Source: Cohaesibacter sp. ES.047 | GTDB taxonomy: Bacteria > Pseudomonadota > Alphaproteobacteria > Rhizobiales > Cohaesibacteraceae | Length of the DNA stretch: 64,000 bases | Direction of reading: 5' to 3' | NCBI RefSeq assembly: GCF_900215505.1 | Contig: NZ_LT907844.1 | Span: 4,108,001-4,172,000, forward strand | In this document: positions 52,431-61,155 of the stretch, in pieces | How positions within the stretch are numbered: position 1 is the stretch's first letter | Layout of the letters: each line of letters begins with the position of its first letter | Program-made: the position numbers and the translations under genes | The notes under the pieces: generated by a model | The model's input: the letters and a program-made list of their open reading frames with translations, nothing else | What the model was told of the DNA's origin: nothing | The model's database searches: none

Positions 52431-53345
52431 ATGACTGCAGTGCGCATTGACGGCAAGGCCATCGCTGCCGAACTGAGAGAAAAGATCGCCAAGGAGGCCG
52501 AAACGCTGATTGGCGAGACTGGCGTCGTGCCCGGCATTGCTGTGGTGATCGTTGGTGAGGATCCGGCTAGCAAGGTCTATGTTGCGTCCAAAGGCAAGGC
52601 GGCCAAGGAATGTCATTTTCATTCGGTTGAGCACGCTCTATCCGCTGACATCGGCGAAGCCGAGTTGCTGGACCTCATCACAAAGCTGAATGAAGACGAT
52701 GCCATCCACGGCATTCTGGTGCAATTGCCCCTGCCCGATCATATCGATGAAGCCAAGGTTCTGGATCTCATCCGTCCTGACAAGGATGTCGACGGGTTCC
52801 ACCCTATCAACGTCGGGCTGCTCACCTCAGGCGCGCGGGACAAGGCCATGGTGCCCTGCACCCCTGCCGGAACACTCATTCTAGCCAAACGAGCCATTGG
52901 CAACCTGTCAGGCAAGGATGCCGTGGTCATCGGGCGCTCCAATATCGTGGGCAAGCCGATGGCGGCGTTGTTGTTGGCCGAAAGCTGCACCGTCACAATC
53001 GCGCACAGCCGTACGCAAAATCTGGAAGACATCGTGCGCGGCGCTGATATTCTTGTTGCAGCGGTCGGACGGCCCCAGATGGTCAAGGGTGACTGGATCA
53101 AGGAGGGCGCGGTTGTTCTTGACGTGGGCATGAACCGCATACCCGCCCCTGAACGCGGCGAAGGCAAGACAAGGCTTGTTGGAGATGTCGACTATGATAG
53201 CGCTGCTGAGCGGGCTGGATATATCACCCCAGTGCCCGGCGGCATCGGGCCGATGACGATTGCGCTTTTGATGGCGAACACGCTGACAGCGGCGCGCCGC
53301 AAGGCAGGACTTGACGATCTCGACTATGCGGAATTGCTCGGTTAG
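52431..53345 (+). CDS. folD: Bifunctional methylene-THF dehydrogenase/methenyl-THF cyclohydrolase
   Basis: This 304-aa protein shows FolD motifs: [20 protein letters not shown] (residues about 37-56) with the catalytic Lys region, [53 protein letters not shown] and [20 protein letters not shown]. It interconverts 5,10-methylene-, methenyl- and 10-formyl-THF. AGGAG lies 7 bases before the ATG. The sarcosine oxidase operon, which makes 5,10-methylene-THF, is 0.5 kb away on the other strand. Confidence 0.95.
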   Translation: MTAVRIDGKAIAAELREKIAKEAETLIGETGVVPGIAVVIVGEDPASKVYVASKGKAAKECHFHSVEHALSADIGEAELLDLITKLNEDDAIHGILVQLPLPDHIDEAKVLDLIRPDKDVDGFHPINVGLLTSGARDKAMVPCTPAGTLILAKRAIGNLSGKDAVVIGRSNIVGKPMAALLLAESCTVTIAHSRTQNLEDIVRGADILVAAVGRPQMVKGDWIKEGAVVLDVGMNRIPAPERGEGKTRLVGDVDYDSAAERAGYITPVPGGIGPMTIALLMANTLTAARRKAGLDDLDYAELLG

Positions 53346-53474
53346 CGCCAGTCCCTTGCGTTTGTGAGTGAACAGATCGCTATCTGTTGAGGGCAACGCT
53401 TTGTGTTGATTGAAAATTGACGGATTTGCTCCTATATTTCAGGGAGGAAGCAAACCGCTTTGATGGAGTGAAGG

Positions 53475-53795
53475 ATGGCCAATAAAGACGTCACGGAATA
53501 TCTCGTTGCCAAGGTGAAAGCCGAAGGTTTGCTGGATGGCTACAAGCGCGCGCGCAAGCCCAATCCGCCCAAGCAGAGTGATGACACATTTCTGAAGGCC
53601 GGCTACCGGATTCTGGAAGAAACCGGAGCACTTCCGCGTGAGATTGAGCTGAAGAAGGCAATCGCCGATCAGTATGAAAAGCTCAACACGGTCGAAACCG
53701 AGGAAGAGCGCGAAGAAGAATTTCGCAAGCTCGCCGAGCTGCAGATGGTTTTGGGCGTTGAGCAGGATGCGCGGCGGAAATTCTATACCGACTAG
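53475..53795 (+). CDS. Small helical hypothetical protein
   Basis: This 106-aa protein (MANKDVTEYLVAKVKAEGLL start) is highly charged and helical, with an acidic coiled-coil stretch KLNTVETEEEREEEFRKLAE (about residues 73-92). No signal or membrane segment is seen. I do not recognise the family. It follows folD by 129 bp and ends before a terminator shared with the convergent sox operon. Confidence 0.7.
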   Translation: MANKDVTEYLVAKVKAEGLLDGYKRARKPNPPKQSDDTFLKAGYRILEETGALPREIELKKAIADQYEKLNTVETEEEREEEFRKLAELQMVLGVEQDARRKFYTD

Positions 53796-53821
53796 ATCTT
53801 TGGTCCTAAATCTGGAAAGAC

Positions 53822-53853
53822 AAAACCCGCCTTGGTAGCAAGGCGGTTTTTTT
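53822..53853. terminator. Terminator between the 106-aa gene and soxG
   Basis: AAAACCCGCCTT and AAGGCGGTTTT pair with one bulged base around GGTAGC, followed by T7. The A run on the other side lets it work for both converging transcripts. Confidence 0.8.
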
Positions 53854-53872
53854 GATGAATTGAAGCGGTGAC

Positions 53873-54481
53873 TCACTCATCGCGAATGCGGAATTCCTGC
53901 ATGGCATCGAGCAACAAAGCTGCGGTGTAGCGAGCGAATGAATTGCGCACAAGAATATAGAACTCAGGCTCGGCTGACCGTTGCCAGAAGAAGGCCTGCG
54001 CGTGGCCACACAGGGAACCGGCACATGTCCCCCTCTTCCAATGACTTGGATGGAAATCAAGCGAACTGACCTTGTTTAGGACCGTCCAGCTGTTCGGCCC
54101 TGACAGCTTCAACGTGGTGCGATTGTCCGAGACATCAACGATTGAACAGGTGGCCTCGCCGACGGCTGCTTCCAGCGCACCGACACGGGCGGCGGGATCG
54201 TCATCCGGCGTCACGATCAGCCATTCATCCGGCCCCAGCCAAAGCGCGGCATTGCCGCCCTTCTCATTCACATTGCCAGCCTTGATGGGAAGCGCCACAT
54301 CAAGACCCTGCTTGATCCCGGATGTGAAGCTTCGGTTCGAAGGATTGCCCCTGATGCTGATCTGAGTGAGATGCGGGACTTCTTCCAAAGCTACATCCGT
54401 GAAGCGTTCAGGCTGGATAAATCCGGGGAAAGCCCCCAATGGCGACCGGGCCGTTAGGCGTGTTTGCTCTTGTTCAGCCAT
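53873..54481 (-). CDS. soxG: Sarcosine oxidase subunit gamma
   Basis: This 202-aa protein (start at the ATG overlapping the soxA stop by 8 bp) has SoxG/GcvT-like segments: ARSPLGAFPGFIQPERFTDV, LWLGPDEWLIVTPDDDPAAR, CSIVDVSDNRTTLKLSGPNS and FHPSHWKRGTCAGSLCGHAQ. It is the smallest folate-fold-like subunit of the heterotetrameric enzyme and is last in the soxBDAG order. An alternative upstream in-frame ATG lies within soxA. Confidence 0.88.
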   Translation of the reverse strand: MAEQEQTRLTARSPLGAFPGFIQPERFTDVALEEVPHLTQISIRGNPSNRSFTSGIKQGLDVALPIKAGNVNEKGGNAALWLGPDEWLIVTPDDDPAARVGALEAAVGEATCSIVDVSDNRTTLKLSGPNSWTVLNKVSSLDFHPSHWKRGTCAGSLCGHAQAFFWQRSAEPEFYILVRNSFARYTAALLLDAMQEFRIRDE

Positions 54482-57400
54482 CGCGACGGGCTCCTGATTT
54501 GTCATAGAAGATTGGATCAACGACTTTGACCTTCTGCCAGTTGCCCAACGAGAAGCTGTGCAGATAGTCCCCCTTGCGCCGGAAACCATTCTTAATCAAA
54601 GCAAAGGCGATCGAATGCCCCAGATGCTCACTCCAGTAGCTGGATGTGACATGGCCCAGCATCGGGATCGGCGTTGGCGCGTCCGGATTTTCAAGAATTT
54701 GCGCGCCTTCATCAAGCACAAAGGTTGGATCGTCTGTCAGCAGACCAACCAACTGCTTGCGATCGCTGCGGCTCGTGTCGGGGCGCGAAAAGGAGCGCTT
54801 TCCGATGAAATCGTCCTTCTTCTTGGAGACGATCCAGTCCATATCCAGATCCTGCGGCGTGACAGAGCCATCGGTATCCTGACCGACGATGATGAAGCCC
54901 TTTTCAGCCCTCAGCACATGCATGGTCTCGGTGCCATAGGGCGTTATGCCAAAAGGCTCGCCTGCGGCACAGACCATGCGCCAGAGAGAAAGGCCGTAGC
55001 GTGATGGCACATTGATTTCGAACGCAAGCTCGCCAGTAAAGGAAATGCGGAACACCCGCGCCTTGACGCCGCCGATGTCAACCTGCTGAAACGACATGAA
55101 CGGGAAGGCTTCCGCCGACCAGTCGACGTCAGGGTTTAAAGCCTGCATGACCTGCCGGGCCAGCGGTCCGTTGATGGCAATGGTTGCCCATTGTTCTGTG
55201 ACCGAGGTGCAATAGACGTCGAGCTCGGGCCATTCCGTCTGGAGATAATCCTCCAGATGATCAAGCACCGCAGCGGCACCGCCCGTCGTCGTTGTCATGG
55301 TGAAATGGTCGTTAGCAAGGCGCGCCGTCACACCGTCATCCATCACCATGCCGTCTTCGCCGCACATGATGCCATATCGGCACCGTCCGGGCTTGAGGGC
55401 AGCAAAATTGTTGGTGTAGATACGGTTGAGGAATTCGGCTGCATCCGGGCCTTTTACGTCGATTTTCCCAAGGGTCGAAGCATCGAGCATGCCGACATGG
55501 AAACGCACCGCCTGACACTCTCGCCGCACCGCTTCGTCAATGCCCTCATTGCCTCTGGGGTAAAACCAGGGTCGCTTCCACTGGCCGACATTTTCAAACT
55601 CGGCGCCCAGTTTGACGTGCGCCTCATGAATCGAGGTGGTGCGGACCGGATCGCTGAGGTCATCCACGGCCCGGCCAGCCAATGCCCCGAACGTCACCGG
55701 CGTGTAAGGCGGGCGGAAGGTCGTGGTGCCGGTGTCTGGGATTGATATGCCGGACACTTCAGACAGGATTGCAAGACCGTTGACATTGCCCAGCTTGCCC
55801 TGATCGGTGCCAAATCCGGTCAAGGTGTAGCGCTTCATATGTTCTACGGATTCAAAGCCCTCCCGCGCGGCGAGATGAATATCGGCTGCAGTGGTATCAT
55901 TCTGATAATCAACGAAGTGCTTGCTCGGCCCCTTGCCGACGGGATGGTCCGATGGAGCCAGCCAGCATGGCTCGGGCAATCCGGTATCGGGCTCAACGAC
56001 ACGATAGCGCCGGGCAGTCTTGCGGCCTTCAAAGCCGGTTTCCTTGAGGGCTTTTGTTCCCTCCCTGCTGCCAGCACGCAAGGCATCAGCAAGGGTGAAT
56101 TCTCCATTTGCCGCACCGACGCAGACTGCGTCTTTCTGGCCATAACGATCCGGGCGGAAGCAAACAGCGTCCTCGTCATACCTCAACTTACCGCCCGCGT
56201 GACTGAAGAGATGCACAACGGAGCTATAGCCGCCCGACATCATCAGGATGTCAGCTTCCAGCCGCTGCGTCTTGCCGATCAAGGCCTCGCCATCCCATGG
56301 CGCGGCATCAAGGCCCGTGAACCGCTTGTTGCCCAAGGTGCTGGTGACCACATGGCCCCTGAGGATCATGGTGCCAGTTGCGAAAACCTCTTCATAGAGT
56401 GGGCCGCTGGGATCAAAGCGGCTGTCGATGACCGCGACCAGATCGCCGCCTGCCTTGCGGAAATCGAGAGCCGCTTCATAGGCGGCATCGTTGTTGGCAA
56501 ACAGAATGGCGCGTTTGCCGGGGAGCACGGCATAGCGATTGATGTAGGTTTGCACCGATCCGGCAAGCATGATACCGGGCCGATCATTGTCGCCAAAGAC
56601 AAGCGGTCTTTCGTGACTGCCTGTAGCAAGAATGACCTTGCTGGCCCGAATGTGCCAGAGGCGTTGGCGGCAGTTGTCCGGAGAGGAAACCTCGCCCGTA
56701 TGGTCGAGACGCTTTTCGACCGCCATCAGATAGTTCTGATCGTAATAGCCGAATACATTGGTGTTGGGCAGCAGCGTGACCTCGTCACTCGCGGCAAGCT
56801 CATTGACCACACCATCCACCCATTCAAGACCGGGCTGACCATCGATTTCACGCGACTGGGACATCAAAGATCCGCCAAAACGGCCTTGCATGTCCGCGAT
56901 CATGACACGGGCACCGCTGGCGGCAGCTTCGCGGGCAGCCGCGAGCCCGGCAGGACCGGCACCAACAACGAGAATATCAACATGCCTGTGCATGTGGTCA
57001 TAGACGTCCGGATCAGCGCCTTGGGGTGCCTTGCCAAAACCGGCAGCCCGACGGATCATCGGCTCAAACAGATGATGCCAGAGGAGGCGCGAGCCGAACA
57101 TCATCTTGTAATAGAAACCGGCCGCCATGCCCTTGTGCATGAGGGTGCCAAGGGATTTGAGATCATAGTCGAGCGAAGGCGCAGCCGTGATCTGGCTAGC
57201 GACGAGCGATGGCCTTAGGGGAACTTCCGTTGCCTTGGTGGCCGGTTCCGTGCAGTTTGACGTGACCCGGTTCAACTGAACAATCGCGTTGGGTTCTTCC
57301 GGGCCCGCCGTCATGATGCCCCGCGGGCGACCATATTTGAAGCTTCTGGCGACCATATGGATGTCATTGGCCAACAGGGCCGAAGCCAGCGTGTCGCCTT

Positions 57401-57491
57401 CATAGCCCATGTAGTAGGTGCCATTAAACTGGAAGCGGATCGGCTGAGAGCGATTGATCAGACCGCCGGTCGGGAGTCGATTGTCTGTCAT
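54474..57491 (-). CDS. soxA: Sarcosine oxidase subunit alpha
   Basis: This 1005-aa protein has the family length. The N-terminal ferredoxin-like part (NRLPTGGLINRSQPIRFQFN) is followed by an NAD-binding flavoprotein domain (DILVVGAGPAGLAAAREAAA, about residues 173-192). The C-terminal half is a GcvT/aminomethyltransferase folate domain (MLDASTLGKIDVKGPDAAEF; FEINVPSRYGLSLWRMVCAA). It moves the methylene group from the beta-subunit reaction to THF. It overlaps soxD by 4 bp. Confidence 0.95.
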   Translation of the reverse strand: MTDNRLPTGGLINRSQPIRFQFNGTYYMGYEGDTLASALLANDIHMVARSFKYGRPRGIMTAGPEEPNAIVQLNRVTSNCTEPATKATEVPLRPSLVASQITAAPSLDYDLKSLGTLMHKGMAAGFYYKMMFGSRLLWHHLFEPMIRRAAGFGKAPQGADPDVYDHMHRHVDILVVGAGPAGLAAAREAAASGARVMIADMQGRFGGSLMSQSREIDGQPGLEWVDGVVNELAASDEVTLLPNTNVFGYYDQNYLMAVEKRLDHTGEVSSPDNCRQRLWHIRASKVILATGSHERPLVFGDNDRPGIMLAGSVQTYINRYAVLPGKRAILFANNDAAYEAALDFRKAGGDLVAVIDSRFDPSGPLYEEVFATGTMILRGHVVTSTLGNKRFTGLDAAPWDGEALIGKTQRLEADILMMSGGYSSVVHLFSHAGGKLRYDEDAVCFRPDRYGQKDAVCVGAANGEFTLADALRAGSREGTKALKETGFEGRKTARRYRVVEPDTGLPEPCWLAPSDHPVGKGPSKHFVDYQNDTTAADIHLAAREGFESVEHMKRYTLTGFGTDQGKLGNVNGLAILSEVSGISIPDTGTTTFRPPYTPVTFGALAGRAVDDLSDPVRTTSIHEAHVKLGAEFENVGQWKRPWFYPRGNEGIDEAVRRECQAVRFHVGMLDASTLGKIDVKGPDAAEFLNRIYTNNFAALKPGRCRYGIMCGEDGMVMDDGVTARLANDHFTMTTTTGGAAAVLDHLEDYLQTEWPELDVYCTSVTEQWATIAINGPLARQVMQALNPDVDWSAEAFPFMSFQQVDIGGVKARVFRISFTGELAFEINVPSRYGLSLWRMVCAAGEPFGITPYGTETMHVLRAEKGFIIVGQDTDGSVTPQDLDMDWIVSKKKDDFIGKRSFSRPDTSRSDRKQLVGLLTDDPTFVLDEGAQILENPDAPTPIPMLGHVTSSYWSEHLGHSIAFALIKNGFRRKGDYLHSFSLGNWQKVKVVDPIFYDKSGARRDG

Positions 57492-57799
57492 TTGCTGCTG
57501 CCTCCGGTCTTACGCTTTTTCAGATCGGCGAGAGTTGGCTGTTCACCCATGCCATAAGAGCCGATGACGGTATGATCGGTGGTATCCCGGACCACGTTGA
57601 ACCAGCGGCGGCAGCCGTGTGAATGGTTCCAGCGCTCGCGCTTGAGGCCCTTCTTGTTGGAGCGCATGAAGAGATAATCCGCCCACTGCTCATCGCTGAG
57701 CTTGCCCGGATTCTCGGGGCGAGCGCGGTGCGCTTCGCCGCCATAGTGAAATTCGATTTCATCCCGTTCGCCGCAATAGGGGCATTCGATCTTGAGCAT
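57488..57799 (-). CDS. soxD: Sarcosine oxidase subunit delta
   Basis: This 103-aa protein starts MLKIECPYCGERDEIEFHYG. The zinc ligands are the two Cys in CPYCG, with His and Cys further along (HSHGCRRWFNVVRDT). The delta subunit structurally links alpha and gamma. GGGAGG lies before the ATG, and soxB ends 14 bp upstream. Confidence 0.93.
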   Translation of the reverse strand: MLKIECPYCGERDEIEFHYGGEAHRARPENPGKLSDEQWADYLFMRSNKKGLKRERWNHSHGCRRWFNVVRDTTDHTVIGSYGMGEQPTLADLKKRKTGGSSK

Positions 57800-57813
57800 T
57801 GGTTGTCCCTCCC

Positions 57814-59061
57814 CTAGTGCGCGACGCCTGCGGCGCCATGTTCGTCGATAAGATGCCCGGTGGTGAACCGCTCAAGCGAAAACGGCGCGTTGAGCGGATG
57901 CGGATCATCGCGGGCAATCGTGTGGGCATAGGCAAAGCCCGAACCGGGGATCGCCTTGAACCCACCGGTGCCCCAGCCGCCATTCATGTAGAGATGCTCA
58001 ACCGGTGTCTTGCTGATGATCGGACAGGCGTCAGGACAGGTGTCCACGATACCGCCCCATGTGCGCATCAGACGAAGGCGCGAAAAGATCGGGAAGAGTT
58101 CGGTCAGAGCGGCGATCTGGTGTTCGATCACATGGAACGAACCGCGCTGCGCGTAGGAATGATAGGCGTCGATCCCGGCCCCGAGCACCAACTCTCCCTT
58201 ATCGGACTGACTGACATAGACATGGACCGCATTGGACATCACGACGCAGTCGAGCACAGGTTTGATCGGTTCGGACACCATGGCCTGAAGCGGGTAGCTC
58301 TCGATGGGAAGGCGAAAGCCTGCCATGTCGGCAAGCACAGTAGAGTTGCCCGCAACGCAAATAGCAACCTTGTTGGCCTTGATCGCACCCTTTGACGTTT
58401 CAACGCCGGTGACCTTGCCCGCATCACTGGTGATGCCCGTGACCTCACAATTCTGGATGATGTCGACACCGCGCTCGTCGGCGGCTCTTGCATAGGCCCA
58501 GGCAATCGCATCATGGCGGGCCGTGCCTCCGCGCTTCTGCAAGGATGCGCCGAGCACGGGATAGCGGGCGTCCTTGTCGATGCTGATGGTCGGGCAGAAG
58601 CTCTTCACGCCCTCAGCATCCAGCCACTCGGCATCAATGCCGTTAAGCTTGTTGGCATTGACCCGCCGTTTGGTGTCGCGCACATCTTGCAAAGTGTGGG
58701 CAAGATTGAGCACGCCGCGCTGGCTGAGCATGATGTTGTAGTTGAGATCTTTTGACAGGCCCTCATACAGCGAGAGGGATTTCTCATAAAGATGGGCTGC
58801 TTCATCCCACAGATAGTTGGAACGAATGATGGTGGTGTTGCGCCCCGTGTTGCCGCCGCCGAGCCAGCCTTTTTCGAGCACAGCAACATTTGTGATCCCG
58901 TGCTCCTTGGCCAGATAATAGGCTGTTGCAAGGCCATGTCCCCCGCCGCCGATGATGACCACGTCATACTGTTTCTTGGGTGGCGGGCTGCGCCATTGAC
59001 GGGGCCAGTCCTGATGATAATTCAGAGCATTTCTGGCAAGAGAGACAAGGGAAAATTTCAT
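57814..59061 (-). CDS. soxB: Sarcosine oxidase subunit beta
   Basis: This 415-aa protein starts [20 protein letters not shown]. The FAD fold is [20 protein letters not shown] (about residues 32-51), then [20 protein letters not shown], where covalent FMN and FAD sites lie in the family, and [20 protein letters not shown] near the C-terminus. It oxidises sarcosine to glycine with release of H2O2. Upstream in-frame starts up to 59145 are possible but do not fit family length. The promoter should lie in 59062-59160. Confidence 0.94.
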   Translation of the reverse strand: MKFSLVSLARNALNYHQDWPRQWRSPPPKKQYDVVIIGGGGHGLATAYYLAKEHGITNVAVLEKGWLGGGNTGRNTTIIRSNYLWDEAAHLYEKSLSLYEGLSKDLNYNIMLSQRGVLNLAHTLQDVRDTKRRVNANKLNGIDAEWLDAEGVKSFCPTISIDKDARYPVLGASLQKRGGTARHDAIAWAYARAADERGVDIIQNCEVTGITSDAGKVTGVETSKGAIKANKVAICVAGNSTVLADMAGFRLPIESYPLQAMVSEPIKPVLDCVVMSNAVHVYVSQSDKGELVLGAGIDAYHSYAQRGSFHVIEHQIAALTELFPIFSRLRLMRTWGGIVDTCPDACPIISKTPVEHLYMNGGWGTGGFKAIPGSGFAYAHTIARDDPHPLNAPFSLERFTTGHLIDEHGAAGVAH

Positions 59062-59284
59062 GAATGAATCTCTGTAATAATTGCGGTTGCGCTGTTCAGT
59101 GGAAACCACCGTGCCATGATTATGATTATATAAGCACCATCTCACAGTGTCCTGAGGTCAAAATCAAGATCAATCCAGTTTGAAAGCAAGATTGTGCATC
59201 AACAGTTCGACGGATTTGCAATCAGAAAACGCGCCGCATTGACAACGGGATGACAATCGCGCACAAGAATGCTCAGGATGGTTC

Positions 59285-59462
59285 TCTGCGAGATGGATCT
59301 CGCTAGAGATGAAAAGGGAACATGGTGCGGACGACCCAAATCGGGGCCAATGCCATGGCTGCCCCCGCAACTGTAAGCGGATTGCCTTTTTTAGCCACTG
59401 GACCGCCCGGTCCGGGAAGGGAAAAGGTGTCAGACCGTGAGCCAGGAGACCTGCCACCCGAA
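59285..59462 (+). ncRNA. Cobalamin (B12) riboswitch
   Basis: The conserved core is visible: GAAAAGGGAACATGGTGCG at 59312-59330, GCCATGGCTGCCCCCGCAAC at about 59352-59371, CTGTAAGCGG, GCCACTGG, GGGAAGGGAAAAGGTG, and the B12 box AGCCAGGAGACCTGCC at 59440-59455. It lies ahead of DUF1636-cobW-cobN, which would be turned off when adenosylcobalamin is plentiful. The expression platform would be in 59463-59587. Exact ends are estimates. Confidence 0.93.
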
Positions 59463-59587
59463 CCCATTCACGACCGGTCGGGGTGTATCGGAGGTGTGGC
59501 AGCGCGTTTGCTTCCTCATTTGATTCCCTTTCGGCTGGCCTGTTTGATTCCCGCAGTTTGACTGCCGGGTTCAAGAAAGGAACATCC

Positions 59588-60031
59588 ATGTCCTCCAAGG
59601 CCGGAGTGCTGCAGGTCTGCGTAAGCTGCAAACGCCCCCGTGCGATTGATCCGGACACAGCCAACGACGAAGCCAAGAGCGCGGATGCGACCAGCGAGAG
59701 CTGTGAAGGTCAACAGCTGTTCGAGGCGCTACAGAATGCCTTTGGCCGCACCCCGGACCTCGATGAAGCGTTTAGCGTCGAGCCGGTCGAATGCATGAAT
59801 GGATGTCAGTCTTCCTGCACGGTTGCCCTGCGCGCGCAAGGGAAATTTGGCTTTGTCATTGGCCAACTGGACCCAAGCGAAGAGCGCATTGCGGACATCG
59901 TCTCCTTTACCCAAAGTTTTCATGAGGCTGAAAATGGGCTCCCACCATGGCGTGCCCGGCCTCCACATGTGCGCAAGAACACCCTCGTGCGCCTGCACCC
60001 TTCTCCCAATTTCTCCGAAAGATCCGATTGA
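59588..60031 (+). CDS. DUF1636 metal-binding, ferredoxin-like protein
   Basis: This 147-aa protein starts MSSKAGVLQVCVSCKRPRAI with AAAGGA ahead of the ATG. The CxxC (VCVSCK) and a second Cys pair (PVECMNGCQSSCTVAL) fit the thioredoxin/2Fe-2S-ferredoxin-like DUF1636 family, which is regularly found in B12 gene clusters. Its role there is not proven; metal or cluster handling for cobalt insertion is a common guess. The C-terminus (PPWRARPPHVRKNTLVRLHP) is basic. cobW starts 8 bp on. Confidence 0.85.
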   Translation: MSSKAGVLQVCVSCKRPRAIDPDTANDEAKSADATSESCEGQQLFEALQNAFGRTPDLDEAFSVEPVECMNGCQSSCTVALRAQGKFGFVIGQLDPSEERIADIVSFTQSFHEAENGLPPWRARPPHVRKNTLVRLHPSPNFSERSD

Positions 60032-60039
60032 GGCTCGAC

Positions 60040-61134
60040 ATGAATTTTACTCCTCCCATTGTTGGCAAGAAAATCCCCGCAACCGTCGTGACCGGTTTTC
60101 TCGGTTCCGGCAAGACAACACTCATTCGCAACCTGATTTCGCAGGCTGGTGACAAGCGCATCGCTCTGATCGTCAACGAGTTCGGGGATATGGGATTCGA
60201 TGGTGACATGCTCAAGGATTGCGGCAATCCGAATTGCACCGATGACGACGTGGTCGAACTGAAGAATGGCTGCATTTGCTGCACGGTGGCCGAGGACTTC
60301 CTGCCGACGATGGAAAAGCTCATCGCGCGGGACCCAAAACCGGACCATATCGTGATTGAAACATCCGGCCTCGCCCTGCCCCAACCACTGGTTCAGGCAT
60401 TCCAGTGGCCGAGCGTCCGGGCATCTGTCACCGTCGATGGGGTCGTAACGATTGCCGATGCCGCCGCCTTGAGCGAAGGGCATTACAGCCAAAATGAAGA
60501 GGCCATCGCCCGCCAGCGCGCCTCGGACGAGAGTCTTGATCACGACAGTCCGATCGACGAATTGTTCAATGATCAGCTCAAGTGCGCAGATCTCATCGTC
60601 TTGTCAAAGGCCGATCTGGTCTCAGCCGAAGCCATGGCAGCCGTCGAGAAACTGGTCTCCGATCATGCCCGCGATGGTGTGAAAATGATCCCGTCAACGA
60701 ATGGCAATCTCTCCACCGCGGTGCTTTTGGGCCTTGATTCAGAGGCCGAAGAAGACATGGCGGGACGTGAAGCCGCGCACTATCATCACCACCACGACCA
60801 TGATGATGATCACGACGATGACGATCATGATCACGACCACGATCATCACCATCATCATCATCACGATGATTTCCACTCCGTTGTGGTACCACCCCGCGTT
60901 TTCCAGTCGATGGCCGAAATCGAAGCGGCGGTCGGTGAAACGCTGACCCAGCCGGGGATCCTGAGGGTCAAGGGATATGCCGCCATCGAGGGCAAGAAGG
61001 CACGGGTCGTCGTGCAGGCGGTCGGTCGCCGTGTTGACTGCTGGTTCGACAGCGTTGCGTCGGATGCCACGGGACTGGTGGTTATCGGGCTCAAGGATTT
61101 CGATCAGTCCGCCGTTGCCGCCAAGCTGTCCTGA
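60040..61134 (+). CDS. cobW: CobW metal-chaperone GTPase with His-rich insertion
   Basis: This 364-aa protein shows Walker A VVTGFLGSGKTTLIRNLI (about residues 14-31), the metal-binding CxCC motif NGCICCTVAEDF (from residue 75), a G4-like SKADLVSAEAMA, and the C-terminal CobW_C domain. A His/Asp-rich stretch at about residues 247-280 (HYHHHHDHDDDHDDDD and more) likely stores or binds metal. CobW hands Co(II) to CobN in the aerobic pathway. The ATG at 60040 with GAGG is preferred to the upstream frame at 59947. Confidence 0.93.
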   Translation: MNFTPPIVGKKIPATVVTGFLGSGKTTLIRNLISQAGDKRIALIVNEFGDMGFDGDMLKDCGNPNCTDDDVVELKNGCICCTVAEDFLPTMEKLIARDPKPDHIVIETSGLALPQPLVQAFQWPSVRASVTVDGVVTIADAAALSEGHYSQNEEAIARQRASDESLDHDSPIDELFNDQLKCADLIVLSKADLVSAEAMAAVEKLVSDHARDGVKMIPSTNGNLSTAVLLGLDSEAEEDMAGREAAHYHHHHDHDDDHDDDDHDHDHDHHHHHHHDDFHSVVVPPRVFQSMAEIEAAVGETLTQPGILRVKGYAAIEGKKARVVVQAVGRRVDCWFDSVASDATGLVVIGLKDFDQSAVAAKLS

Positions 61135-61155
61135 CGGACAAAGAGGTAGCCCAAT

